A DNA stretch of 64,000 nt from an uncultured Alphaproteobacteria bacterium (lineage in GTDB: Bacteria; Pseudomonadota; Alphaproteobacteria; Micavibrionales; Micavibrionaceae): the NCBI GenBank assembly GCA_946480475.1, contig CAMLJM010000008.1, positions 1 to 64,000 of the forward strand, given 5' to 3'. Numbering within the stretch: position 1 is the stretch's first letter; the number at the start of each line of letters is the position of its first letter. Shown piece after piece: positions 39,332-48,305 of the stretch. The notes under the pieces were generated by a model, which was not told the DNA's origin, made no database searches, and worked only from the letters and a program-made list of their open reading frames with translations. Position numbers and translations under genes: made by a program.

Positions 39332-40339
39332 CTAGAAGGGTTTAACCTGCCCGCGCACCGCCGCATGGGACAGAAGCTCTTCGAATGCTTGGAAGAATTT
39401 TTGTCGAATATCATCAGTTTCCATCAGGATTTCATGATGGGCACCGGCAATCTCTAACAGGCGCGCATGGGGGATGATTTTTGCAGCACGGCGAATGGCA
39501 TTATTGTCAACCAGCATATCCTTCTCGGCGACTGATAGCAGTACCGGTGTCTTGATATCTTTTAGAAATTGTGCCTGATTGATCAACGCACATGATTTCA
39601 CGGCTTCATATAACCAACGGAAGGTAGGGCTGCCCACTTGTAAGCGCGGATCATGCAGGCACCACGCATTATGAATGGTATCACGCATAGCATCGCCCGA
39701 GAAAATGTTGTGGCCGGGATTATTACGCACCTCTGCCCGCCAGTCGCTGCCGCCAAACACATATGAATTACCCATACACTCATTCAGCGCGGCGGCCAGA
39801 GGTTTATGTAAGAGGGTAGGTATAGCGCGTAAGTCGCGCATACCGAGCATAGGGGCGCTAAATGCCGCACAGGCAAATGTCTCTGGATGTTCGTGCAGGT
39901 AACGAAGGCCAATGTTACCGCCCAAGGAGTGGCCGAGAAGTACTAAAGGAATTCTGCCGACATCAGGATGCACAGCAGAATGCTTCACATATTCCATGAT
40001 GAAATAATGAAAATCAGTAACGTCATCGTCAAAGCTGGTGGAGTGACGTTTATGTGGCGTGTTCTTAAGATGGCGGTCAGAAAGCCCCTGGCCCTGCCAG
40101 TCAATCACCCACAGACTTAAATTGCGCTGCAACAGATCATGCGCCAGCTCAAAATATTTCTCACCGAATTCACTTAAGCCCGGGGCCATGATGACAACAG
40201 CATCAGGAATGCGGCTGGCAGGGGCTACGGTGCCAAAACGAACCTTGCGGCCTTGCGGATTTGTGAATGTATGCCAGCGCCAGCCTTCGGGCGGCAGAAA
40301 GCGGGACTCAAGAGAGGGTAGGGATAGGGCAGGTTTCAT
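39332..40339 (-). CDS. alpha/beta hydrolase, lysophospholipase/monoglyceride lipase type (copy 1)
   Basis: A 335-residue serine hydrolase of the Hydrolase_4 (PldB-like) family, likely acting on lysophospholipids or monoacylglycerols. The nucleophile elbow GHSLGG has Ser138, the acid is Asp274 in AEKDML and the base is His302 in GAHHEIL, so the triad is complete. WQGQGLSDR near residue 81 is the family's D/W-x-R/Q-G-x-G-x-S block. It has no signal peptide. It is the last of three tandem related genes on this strand, the product of local duplication. Confidence 0.88.
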   Translation of the reverse strand: MKPALSLPSLESRFLPPEGWRWHTFTNPQGRKVRFGTVAPASRIPDAVVIMAPGLSEFGEKYFELAHDLLQRNLSLWVIDWQGQGLSDRHLKNTPHKRHSTSFDDDVTDFHYFIMEYVKHSAVHPDVGRIPLVLLGHSLGGNIGLRYLHEHPETFACAAFSAPMLGMRDLRAIPTLLHKPLAAALNECMGNSYVFGGSDWRAEVRNNPGHNIFSGDAMRDTIHNAWCLHDPRLQVGSPTFRWLYEAVKSCALINQAQFLKDIKTPVLLSVAEKDMLVDNNAIRRAAKIIPHARLLEIAGAHHEILMETDDIRQKFFQAFEELLSHAAVRGQVKPF

Positions 40340-40391
40340 AGTAGCAATATGATAATACAGCTTGTGAATGAAGCATAGGGGGCATTAGGGC

Positions 40392-41369
40392 TTAATTACC
40401 AAGGCCCAATTTGATGGTTTCTTTGATAATCCGGTCGCGGATGGGATCTTTCTCCATCAGTAATTCGTGGTGTCCCTCAGGAAAGTCCAAATGTATGGCG
40501 TTCCGCATGCGGGAAATCACCTGCATGGTTCTCTGCGGGTCAACATGCAGTTTCATGTCGCTGGTGCAGACGGCTATAGGGTGCTCTATGCCTTCTATGT
40601 AGCCAGGGTTCCTGATGAGTGTCATAGCCCGTGACATTTCCTGAATCCAGCCCATCGTACAACTGGCAGTACGCAATTCGGGCTTATGAACTTGCCAGAA
40701 ATCATGAATAAGTGAACGTTGTGGGTCGGTGGAGAATTCTTCGACTTTATGCAGGCTGCGCGGATCATATCGCGCCACCCAGTCGCTCAGGCCTCCGGGC
40801 ACCGTCATGCGGCGGACCGACCGGGGCATGGGTAGAAACGCAAGTAAACCTTCACGATGACGAGCTGCAGGCTCCAAAAAGCCCAATAAAGGGTCGCTTA
40901 GGACAGCGGCTTTAAAAAGTCTTTGTGTCTTTGGCTTAAGACTATCAGCATGCAAAACGGGCAATGTCAGCAGACCCCCTGTCGAATGCCCCAGCAATAC
41001 AATCGGTTTCCCGTCTTTTGGGATTTTTGTCATCGCGTACTGGATAATGTCGTCAACATCATCGCGATAATCATCACAATGAATCTTATAGGGGTGCTCC
41101 GTATTGCGGCCTGAAAGGCCTTGGCCCTGGCGGTCAAAAATATGAAAGCCCCAGGAATGCCTGTTAAAGTCACGTGCCAGTTCAATATATTTCTGCTTAT
41201 ATTCGCCCAGACCTTCTGCTACGAGAACATGACCTTCAATCTGGTTTTCAGGCAGGGCTTGCGCGCAAGAGATTTGGCGACCGCGACGATTTGTCATCCA
41301 GTCCGATTGCCAGTTGTCGGGGTATTTAAAGCGCCCCTCAAGTTCATCCCATGATTTCAGATATGTCAT
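40392..41369 (-). CDS. alpha/beta hydrolase, same family (copy 2)
   Basis: A 325-residue paralogue of the neighbouring hydrolase. The elbow GHSTGG has Ser129, and His301 in GHHELLMEKD is in place. At the position of the catalytic Asp of copy 1 this protein has Lys273 (SDMKLHVD), though Asp271 or Asp277 nearby could substitute. DRQGQGLSGRN matches the family block. No signal peptide is seen. It is 52 bp upstream of copy 1 in the same direction. Confidence 0.85.
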   Translation of the reverse strand: MTYLKSWDELEGRFKYPDNWQSDWMTNRRGRQISCAQALPENQIEGHVLVAEGLGEYKQKYIELARDFNRHSWGFHIFDRQGQGLSGRNTEHPYKIHCDDYRDDVDDIIQYAMTKIPKDGKPIVLLGHSTGGLLTLPVLHADSLKPKTQRLFKAAVLSDPLLGFLEPAARHREGLLAFLPMPRSVRRMTVPGGLSDWVARYDPRSLHKVEEFSTDPQRSLIHDFWQVHKPELRTASCTMGWIQEMSRAMTLIRNPGYIEGIEHPIAVCTSDMKLHVDPQRTMQVISRMRNAIHLDFPEGHHELLMEKDPIRDRIIKETIKLGLGN

Positions 41370-41426
41370 TTTTATACCCTGTTCCCGCCAAGAATATTTA
41401 ATTATGGCAAAAGATGCAAGACGGTA

Positions 41427-42482
41427 TTATGGGGTTGAAAAAGCTGTAGGTTTTTGCAGCTTTTCACTTGGGAAAGGCGATTCCCGCCCGAGCGGCGCCA
41501 CTCTGTCCAAAAAGGCAGATACATGTTTAAGCCACTCTTGATAACTATGCTCCCGATCATGCCATAAGCTGTGCACGGCAAACGGCAGTTTAACCAGTTT
41601 GGCATAGGGCATGATACGGGCGACGCGGGCGTGGGCATCGGTCGCTACCAAATCTTCAAGGGGACCTGCGCTACCAATAAGCAGGGGTGTGCGAATGTTA
41701 CGCAGGAAGGAAGTCTTTAGTGCCGGTGTAATCGTTTTGAAGGCGGCATTTACCCAGCCAAAACTGGGAAGGTCATGATACCGTTCTGGATGCTGGCGCT
41801 TGATCTGGCCTTTTACCTCATCCCGGTAATTGATTTCGCCCAGAGAAATGCATGCCAGACTTTCACTCGTGCGTTGTAAACGATCAATTAGCCGGGTATA
41901 TCCCGTAACCGGTGTTGCTGTATTTTTAAAACCCAGCATACATGCGGCCTGAAAGAGGGCACGGATAACTGGTCTGCATATAGAGGGCATGCCCAGCCTG
42001 TATATATCAAACATAGGCGAACTCATAATGGCAGCGCTGAAAATATCGGGATGACGTTGCATATATATCAAACCGCTATGACCGCTGAGGGAATGCGCAC
42101 TCATGATCAGGGGTTTGTTGGGAACACGCCTGACAACGTTATGTACGAACAGGTCAAGATCATGAACCGCAGCAAATGTGTCTTTGGGGCTGGGGTTATG
42201 ATTAGGGTCTTTTCCTTCAGACAATCCATGTCCGCAAAGATCGTAAGCCCAGACATCAAAGCCTGATTGCTGATACCAGCGCATCGCTTCATTATAAAGA
42301 TCGATACTCTCGCCATGGCCATGACGATGAATGATTGTACCACGTGGTGAATCAGTGAGTGCCGGAGCATAGCCATACCGGATCTTATGACCTTGCGCAT
42401 TGATAAAGAACTTATTGCCGCTCCAGCCTTCTGGCATGGTAGAGGCTTCGCGGAAATGCGCGCGCAGTTTACTCTCATCCAT
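41427..42482 (-). CDS. alpha/beta hydrolase, divergent member (copy 3)
   Basis: A 351-residue member of the same family, first of the three in transcription order. The fold block DLCGHGLSEG near residues 81-90 is intact, but the nucleophile elbow reads SAHSLSG: Ser131 is present, while both flanking glycines of GxSxG are replaced by Ala129 and Ser133. An Asp in LEDLVATD and a His in FAVHSLW are available. Activity is therefore likely but with altered geometry or substrate. The 198-bp gap upstream separates it from the divergent gene at 42681. Confidence 0.82.
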   Translation of the reverse strand: MDESKLRAHFREASTMPEGWSGNKFFINAQGHKIRYGYAPALTDSPRGTIIHRHGHGESIDLYNEAMRWYQQSGFDVWAYDLCGHGLSEGKDPNHNPSPKDTFAAVHDLDLFVHNVVRRVPNKPLIMSAHSLSGHSGLIYMQRHPDIFSAAIMSSPMFDIYRLGMPSICRPVIRALFQAACMLGFKNTATPVTGYTRLIDRLQRTSESLACISLGEINYRDEVKGQIKRQHPERYHDLPSFGWVNAAFKTITPALKTSFLRNIRTPLLIGSAGPLEDLVATDAHARVARIMPYAKLVKLPFAVHSLWHDREHSYQEWLKHVSAFLDRVAPLGRESPFPSEKLQKPTAFSTP

Positions 42483-42680
42483 ATTAAAAGCAGTCCCTGT
42501 TACTCTTGCTTAAGGCTCTGATTTTGGCCTTATTTTAGGTAAGCATAGCATGGGTAAAAACAGAGGGAAAACCACTAGTAGTGCGCTGCACATGAAAAAT
42601 CGGGAATAATAATAGTTGACCTCTTAAGGGGTGTGTTGTTTGTTATGGGTAACAATAAATAATCAAACAGGGTCATACAT

Positions 42681-43502
42681 ATGAAAAAATCCCATAAAAT
42701 AGCGATAAGCTTGGCTATCCCTTTTGCACTCGTTGCGGGCATCACTTTTGACTACCAATATGATAAAAGCCGGAAAGAAACGGCGCAGAAAACATCCCGA
42801 GCTTCATCGGATAAGCTGAAGCAGGAATATGATCAGAAGATGCTTCCAGCATTAGTAGACCTGGCAATGAGCCGCTGCGGGGAAGGGCCCGAGTTAGGGC
42901 GCTTGCATGGCACACTGGCAGCCAGATTTATTTTCGACAGTAATGCCAACGATAAAGCACGTCTATTTCTAAAATCTAAGAACGCCGATCCTTATCATTA
43001 TGGCACTCACGAGATGCCTGGTGGCGATGGTTACATGAGCGCTGATGCGGCGATTAAATTTGCAAAATATCTCCTTGATAATAATATCGCTGTCACAGCA
43101 GAGCCGGATGTTTCAAAAGGTCAGCATCAGGCAGAGTACGTTAATAATGGAACAGGTGGCGGTCACCTGAAGTTTTTCTATCATCCTGCACCATCTGATA
43201 TTGATGGTAAAGATAAGCCATGGATACCTGAACAGGATAAACAGATACCGGCTGATGGCATTTATGTGCCCATGTCAGCGGCGCTCGGCAGCTTCTTACA
43301 TGATTTGATGAATGGTAAGTATGGTGACGTTGCGCTGTACCAGGTGCGTAAGAGCGATAGGTCATCCAGTAGTTCCGGTAATAACTGGGAGATTGCGAAA
43401 TTCGCACCGAACCGGGATGTAGAAATTATCCCACACCTGAAAGATGCACAAAAGCCGCAGGTTGTTATGCCTGCGGCCTCTGTCCCAAAACTTGTAAATT
43501 AG
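42681..43502 (+). CDS. hypothetical exported or membrane-anchored protein
   Basis: An unrecognised 273-residue protein. Residues 1-23 (Lys-rich start, then ISLAIPFALVAGITF) form a signal anchor or signal peptide; the rest is polar and probably periplasmic, with a central His/Gly-rich part (DPYHYGTHEMPGGDGYM, GGGHLKFFYHP). Its 3' end contains the stem-loop that I read as the pnt operon terminator, and its last 4 bp overlap pntB. The upstream gap 42483-42680 shows no gene. Confidence 0.7.
   Translation: MKKSHKIAISLAIPFALVAGITFDYQYDKSRKETAQKTSRASSDKLKQEYDQKMLPALVDLAMSRCGEGPELGRLHGTLAARFIFDSNANDKARLFLKSKNADPYHYGTHEMPGGDGYMSADAAIKFAKYLLDNNIAVTAEPDVSKGQHQAEYVNNGTGGGHLKFFYHPAPSDIDGKDKPWIPEQDKQIPADGIYVPMSAALGSFLHDLMNGKYGDVALYQVRKSDRSSSSSGNNWEIAKFAPNRDVEIIPHLKDAQKPQVVMPAASVPKLVN
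43446..43477 (-). terminator. pnt operon terminator inside the facing gene
   Basis: GCCGCAGG (43454-43461) and CCTGCGGC (43470-43477) form a perfect 8-bp stem. Read leftwards, it is followed by TTTTGTG, the pattern of an intrinsic terminator for pntB. It lies wholly inside the last codons of the convergent 273-aa gene. Confidence 0.6.
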
Positions 43503-44893
43503 TGTTCCAGCGACTTGACGATATCCTCCGTCATCTTCTTGGCATCGCCTAGAAGCATCATGGTGTTGTCACCAAAGAAGAGCGGATTGTCGATACCGGC
43601 ATAACCTGAACCCATTGAGCGTTTTACGAATAACACGGTCTTTGCCTTCTCAACATCAAGAACCGGCATACCATAGATCGGTGATGACGGATCGTTCTTT
43701 GCTGACGGGTTAGTAATATCATTTGCACCGATCACATACACAACATCTGTCATGGCGAAGTCACGGTTAATGTCTTCCAGTTCCAGCACTTCGTCATACG
43801 GCACATTGGCTTCAGCCAGCAGAACGTTCATATGGCCCGGCATACGGCCTGCCACAGGGTGAATGGCATAACGCACTTTCACGCCCTCTTTCTTCAGAAC
43901 ATCAGCGGCCTCGCGCAGGGCATGCTGTGCTTGTGCTACGGCCATACCATAACCCGGTACAATAATCACGCTCGATGCATTCTTAAGGATATAAGCGGCA
44001 TCTTCTGCGGAACCGATCTTGGCTGTACGGTCGCCCATGCTTGTCGCAGCAGCACCAGCAGCTTGTTCACCACCGAAACCGCCGAGAATAACATTCATGA
44101 AGGAACGGTTCATGCCTTTACACATGATGTACGACAGAATTGCGCCAGACGCACCTACCAGAGCACCTGTCACAATCAAAAGGTTATTGTGCAGGGTAAA
44201 GCCGATACCTGCGGCCGCCCATCCCGAGTATGAGTTCAGCATCGAAACGATTACAGGCATATCCGCACCACCGATCGGCAGGATAAGTAATACCCCCAAT
44301 GCCAAGGCTAGCAGGATTACGAACAGGAATAATATCGGTTGTTGTGTCGTGCACAGCATAAAGATCAGGAACGCCAGCAGGCCGCCCAGTGCTGCATTCA
44401 GCATATGCTGGCCTTTAAAAGTCAGAGGCTTGCCGGTAATGACGCCTTGCAATTTACCCCATGCAATGACGGAACCCGTAAAAGTAATAGCGCCGATGGC
44501 TACACCCAGAGACATTTCGATCAGGCTGGCAATCTTGATATTGCCGGGAATGCCGATGTGGTAAGCCTCAGGGTTTGTGAAAGCCGCCGCCGCCACGAAC
44601 ACAGCCGCGAGACCCACAAGCGAGTGGAAGGCCGCAACCAGTTGCGGCAAAGCTGTCATCTGAATTTTCATCGCGATGATGGTGCCGATAGTGCCACCGA
44701 TAATAACACCTGCGATGATCCAGCCGTATGATACGACATGGGGTAGCAATACGGTCGTCAGCACGGCGAGGCCCATGCCGAATATACCAAACATCAGGCC
44801 CTGTTGTGACGATTGCGGGTGTGAAAGCCCGCGTAGTGCCATAATGAAACAAACGGAAGCGACGAGATAGGCAAGGGGAGCGAGGGTTTCCAT
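43499..44893 (-). CDS. pntB: NAD(P) transhydrogenase subunit beta
   Basis: The membrane and NADP-binding subunit of the proton-translocating transhydrogenase, which makes NADPH from NADH using the proton gradient. It has 464 residues: about nine membrane helices (domain II), then domain III with the NADP-binding loop GYGMAVAQAQHAL, the VIGANDITNPSA block and the KRSMGSGYAGIDNP signature. It is the last gene of the pnt operon and ends just before an apparent terminator. Confidence 0.97.
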   Translation of the reverse strand: METLAPLAYLVASVCFIMALRGLSHPQSSQQGLMFGIFGMGLAVLTTVLLPHVVSYGWIIAGVIIGGTIGTIIAMKIQMTALPQLVAAFHSLVGLAAVFVAAAAFTNPEAYHIGIPGNIKIASLIEMSLGVAIGAITFTGSVIAWGKLQGVITGKPLTFKGQHMLNAALGGLLAFLIFMLCTTQQPILFLFVILLALALGVLLILPIGGADMPVIVSMLNSYSGWAAAGIGFTLHNNLLIVTGALVGASGAILSYIMCKGMNRSFMNVILGGFGGEQAAGAAATSMGDRTAKIGSAEDAAYILKNASSVIIVPGYGMAVAQAQHALREAADVLKKEGVKVRYAIHPVAGRMPGHMNVLLAEANVPYDEVLELEDINRDFAMTDVVYVIGANDITNPSAKNDPSSPIYGMPVLDVEKAKTVLFVKRSMGSGYAGIDNPLFFGDNTMMLLGDAKKMTEDIVKSLEH

Positions 44894-44913
44894 GGTTTTT
44901 CGTTCCTTAAATT

Positions 44914-45168
44914 TTAAAAGGCGAGTCTACGCACGATGGGTTGACTACAGAATTTTTCGAAGTCATCCGTGGATCTAGCGTTGATCGAGTAAATATGATT
45001 CCCATTTTCCTGCGGAAAATGCGTGCTGAACGTGACATTCTCAGGCCACTGCTGAATAGATTCGGTGGTTTCTACCAACGCATTGATTTCTGTTTGCGGT
45101 GTCTGTCTACGGATTTCCTCGTAATGACGCCAATCTGCGTGGAGGCTAAATTTATCTTTCAGGTACAT
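44914..45168 (-). CDS. 84-aa unknown protein inside the pnt operon
   Basis: Starts at ATG 45168, overlapping the end of pntAB (TAATCATG arrangement), and stops 20 bp before pntB. The frame runs further upstream, but only as a shadow of pntAB. The protein is soluble, with an N-terminal DKFSLHADWRHYEEIRRQTP and a C-terminal STDDFEKFCSQP; I do not recognise it. Its position between two subunit genes suggests expression with the transhydrogenase. GGGTG upstream is a modest ribosome binding site. Confidence 0.65.
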   Translation of the reverse strand: MYLKDKFSLHADWRHYEEIRRQTPQTEINALVETTESIQQWPENVTFSTHFPQENGNHIYSINARSTDDFEKFCSQPIVRRLAF

Positions 45169-45170
45169 GA

Positions 45171-45578
45171 TTATGCACCCTTCTTCTTGAACATAGACAA
45201 CATGCGACGTGTGACAATAAAGCCGCCAAAAATATTGACGCTGGCCAGAATGACGGCCAGAAAACCGAGGAACTTGGAGAATGTCAGCCCAGCGGGGCCA
45301 ACCGCGATCAAAGCACCCACGATAATCACGGATGAAATGGCGTTGGTGATCGCCATAAGAGGAGAGTGAAGAGCAGGTGTCACACGCCAGACAACATAAT
45401 AACCGACGAAGCATGCCAGCACGAACACGGTCAAGCCCGTGACGAGGAAATCATCACCACCGACATGGGCAACGGATTGTGAAGCCTGCATGGCAATTTC
45501 TGCAGCACGGTCAGAAAGCAGGCGCGCCTGCGTCGCTAGGTCAGCGGCATTTTCTGTCAGGTTTGTATCGTTCGACAT
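45171..45578 (-). CDS. pntAB: NAD(P) transhydrogenase subunit alpha, membrane part
   Basis: The small membrane subunit of a three-gene transhydrogenase, corresponding to the C-terminal helices of Escherichia coli PntA. A hydrophilic N-terminal stretch of about 40 residues is followed by three membrane helices ([21 protein letters not shown], then [15 protein letters not shown], then [18 protein letters not shown]). Length 135 fits. The split of alpha into two genes is usual in alphaproteobacteria such as Rhodospirillum. It lies 24 bp after pntAA. Confidence 0.95.
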   Translation of the reverse strand: MSNDTNLTENAADLATQARLLSDRAAEIAMQASQSVAHVGGDDFLVTGLTVFVLACFVGYYVVWRVTPALHSPLMAITNAISSVIIVGALIAVGPAGLTFSKFLGFLAVILASVNIFGGFIVTRRMLSMFKKKGA

Positions 45579-45602
45579 TATATATGTCCTTTTCTAAAAA
45601 AG

Positions 45603-46754
45603 TTATGCAGCCGCTTTCGCGCCGCCGAATTGTGGGTGTACCAGTGCGCCATCACGTGTCAGTGCAATGCCCTTAATAATGTCATCATCCCAATTGACAT
45701 TCAGCGCCTTGGTTTCTTTATCCACGATCAGATTGACCAGGTTCAAAAGGTTGCGGGCATATAGGGCTGAAGCATCGGTGGCAATACGGCTCGGGACGTT
45801 GAGGTGACCAACAATGCTGACGCCATTCTTCTTCACGACTTTGCCAGCTTCCGCCAGTTCGCAGTTACCCCCTTGTTCAACAGCCAGATCAACGATCACA
45901 GAGCCTGGTTTCATCGACTCAACCATTTTAGCGGTGACTAGGCGTGGCGCCGGACGACCCGGGATCAACGCTGTAGTAATCACAATATCCTGCTTGGCGA
46001 TGGTTTCTTCGATGAGCGCCGCTTGTTTGGCTTTATAAGCATCGGACATTTCTTTCGCGTAACCGCCGGATGTTTCAGCAGCTTTGGTTTCATCATCTTC
46101 TACCATGACAAAATTTGCGCCCAGTGACTGCACCTGTTCTTTAGCGGCCATGCGCACGTCTGTTGCGGAAACAATCGCGCCCAGACGGCGTGCTGTTGCA
46201 ATCGCCTGCAATCCGGCAACGCCTGCACCCATGATAAAAATTTTAGCGGGAGGCACTGTACCGGCAGCGGTCATCATCATGGGGAAACCGCGTGTAAAGT
46301 GTTCGGCGGCATCCAGCACGGCTTTGTAACCGGCCAGGTTGGATTGGGATGAAAGGACGTCCATAGCCTGCGCGCGGGTAATACGCGGTACTAGTTCCAT
46401 GGCAAAAGCATTAATGCCCTTGGATGCCAGATCCTTGATCAGAGCTTCATTTTTATAAGGGGAAAGGATTCCGGCAAGGATGGAGCCTTTTTTCATATTA
46501 GAAAGCGTGCCGTTATCGGGGGCCTGAACCGACAAAACGATATCGGCGTCTTTAACAGTCTCACTACTGCCGTTAACTAATGTGGCTCCAGCATCTTTAT
46601 ACATATTATCAGTATAAGATGCTTCGGTACCGGCACCTTCTTGAACTTTCACAGCACATCCGAGGGCGGTATATTTCTTCACCGTTTCTGGGATCGCAGC
46701 AACACGGCGTTCGTGAGGGGCGGTTTCTTTTATAATAGCAATCGTTAGAGTCAC
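45603..46754 (-). CDS. pntAA: NAD(P) transhydrogenase subunit alpha, NAD-binding part
   Basis: The soluble domain I that binds NAD(H), 383 residues. The N-terminal IIKETAPHERRVAAIPETV is typical, and the Rossmann loop GAGVAGLQAIATARRLGA lies near residues 176-193. It starts at GTG 46754 with a GGATGAT-like ribosome binding site. It is first in the pnt operon. The leader upstream contains two inverted repeats (46775-46793 and 46827-46844). Confidence 0.96.
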   Translation of the reverse strand: MTLTIAIIKETAPHERRVAAIPETVKKYTALGCAVKVQEGAGTEASYTDNMYKDAGATLVNGSSETVKDADIVLSVQAPDNGTLSNMKKGSILAGILSPYKNEALIKDLASKGINAFAMELVPRITRAQAMDVLSSQSNLAGYKAVLDAAEHFTRGFPMMMTAAGTVPPAKIFIMGAGVAGLQAIATARRLGAIVSATDVRMAAKEQVQSLGANFVMVEDDETKAAETSGGYAKEMSDAYKAKQAALIEETIAKQDIVITTALIPGRPAPRLVTAKMVESMKPGSVIVDLAVEQGGNCELAEAGKVVKKNGVSIVGHLNVPSRIATDASALYARNLLNLVNLIVDKETKALNVNWDDDIIKGIALTRDGALVHPQFGGAKAAA

Positions 46755-46774
46755 GGTTGATCATCCATAAATTT

Positions 46775-46844
46775 ACAGAATAATAGATTCTGTGGTGAGC
46801 GAATGGAAAGACGATGCCTTAACTGGGGGGCTTTGTGAAGCCCC
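46775..46844 (-). promoter_or_regulatory. two inverted repeats in the pnt leader
   Basis: ACAGAAT (46775-46781) and ATTCTGT (46787-46793) form a perfect 7-bp inverted repeat with a 5-bp spacer, about 20 bp before the pntAA start. GGGGCTT (46827-46833) and AAGCCCC (46838-46844) form a second 7-bp stem with a 4-nt loop. They could be operator and RNA hairpin; neither is followed by a T run. Confidence 0.4.
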
Positions 46845-46967
46845 GATCGGCAACAGTACACGTTGTGTGTAAGGACGCTTGCGTAAATCCTTGTTCTTGT
46901 TTAGATTCAACATATTAGATTTTTTTCTTTAGGTATCTCCTTACTCATTCCCGCCGCTGATTTCATT

Positions 46968-48305
46968 ATGATGAAAAGCCATATGTCCCTCATGTTTCGT
47001 ACCAGCACTTTTGTTCTGGCGCTTTGCCTTGCGCCTGTTCCGGGACAGGCAGAACCGCTATCTGATGCTGTACTTCAGGCGCTTAACCATCATCCATCCG
47101 TGGAAGCCGCTATCGCGAACCGCGATGCGTTAACACAAGAACGCCGTGAATATGTGTCGGATTATTTTCCGCAGATTGATGTAAGCGCTGGAACAGGCCG
47201 CATGTATGGCGACAATAGCACCAGTCGTGGTTTGAATGTGACACGGGGCGCAGGATACTCCTGGATCCACGAAGCATCAGTATCCATGAACCAGATGATT
47301 TTTGATGGTTTTGAAACCATGAACCGTGTGGATGCGGCGACAGCGCGTAAAGAGTCTGCAAACTTCCAGATCATGGATACGCGTGAGTCTTTGGCTTTAC
47401 GTACGGTGGCTATATACCTCGATGTGATGCGTAACCAAGATATTTTGACCCGTATCCGCGCACAGGAAGCCAAACTCGACGATTATATTAAACGCATTGA
47501 AACGCTGGTGGCTGAAGGCGTTGTTGATGAAGCCATGGCAGCGCAGGCACGGGATGTGAATGCCCAATTGGCAAGTACGGCTGTCACAATTGAAGGTGCA
47601 TTGGCAACATCACTGGCGGATTATCGTGAACTTGTCGGTCATGCACCCGAAGGCGCACTGGCCAAACCAGACGATAGAACAGCTCTGATTGAGCCGGATG
47701 TGGAAAAGGCCGTTCAGACAGCACTGGAAACGCATCCTGCCTTGCGGGCAGCAAGCCTTTCAGCGGATGCCTATGAACAAGATGCTGATGCAGAAAGTGC
47801 CACGCTTTATCCTGATCTCAGGGGAGAGGTATCCTATACCAAACGCGATCAGCGCGATGTGCTGGGGGGCGAATTACTGGATACCCGCGCGATGCTGCGT
47901 ATGAACTGGGCTTTGCAAACAGGTGGTGAACAATTCGCGCGCATGAAAAAGGCCAAATATCGCCAAAGCGAAGCAACGGCACAGCGCCAGGGGCAGGAAC
48001 GACAGATTGAGCGCGCCGTGCGGGCGGCTTATGCTGACATGAAAACCAGCAAGCATCAGGTGGATGTGCTGAATGACCGTGTGCGTTTAAGCAAGGATCT
48101 GTTACGCACGCAAAATACACAATTCGAAGGCGCGCGGATTACGCTGCTGCAACTCATGCAAACGGATAATGCTTTATTTAATAGTGAAATGTCATTGCTG
48201 AACGGGGAATACCGCTATCTGGCATCACAATATGCGGCACTTGCCGGTATGGGACGGTTGCAGGAAGCTCTCAGCATTACGCCTGTGGCAGCGTCTGACA
48301 AATGA
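46968..48305 (+). CDS. TolC-family outer membrane channel of type I secretion
   Basis: A 445-residue outer membrane efflux protein. The signal peptide ends at about residue 28 (APVPGQA-EP). The mature protein has two repeated outer-membrane-efflux halves with long alpha-helical segments (YLDVMRNQDILTRIRAQEAKLDDY and the matching YADMKTSKHQVDVLNDRVRLS). It should form the trimeric outer-membrane tunnel for the ABC transporter and adaptor that follow. It overlaps the ABC gene by 4 bp. Two ATGs start the frame; a third at residue 6 is possible. Confidence 0.93.
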   Translation: MMKSHMSLMFRTSTFVLALCLAPVPGQAEPLSDAVLQALNHHPSVEAAIANRDALTQERREYVSDYFPQIDVSAGTGRMYGDNSTSRGLNVTRGAGYSWIHEASVSMNQMIFDGFETMNRVDAATARKESANFQIMDTRESLALRTVAIYLDVMRNQDILTRIRAQEAKLDDYIKRIETLVAEGVVDEAMAAQARDVNAQLASTAVTIEGALATSLADYRELVGHAPEGALAKPDDRTALIEPDVEKAVQTALETHPALRAASLSADAYEQDADAESATLYPDLRGEVSYTKRDQRDVLGGELLDTRAMLRMNWALQTGGEQFARMKKAKYRQSEATAQRQGQERQIERAVRAAYADMKTSKHQVDVLNDRVRLSKDLLRTQNTQFEGARITLLQLMQTDNALFNSEMSLLNGEYRYLASQYAALAGMGRLQEALSITPVAASDK

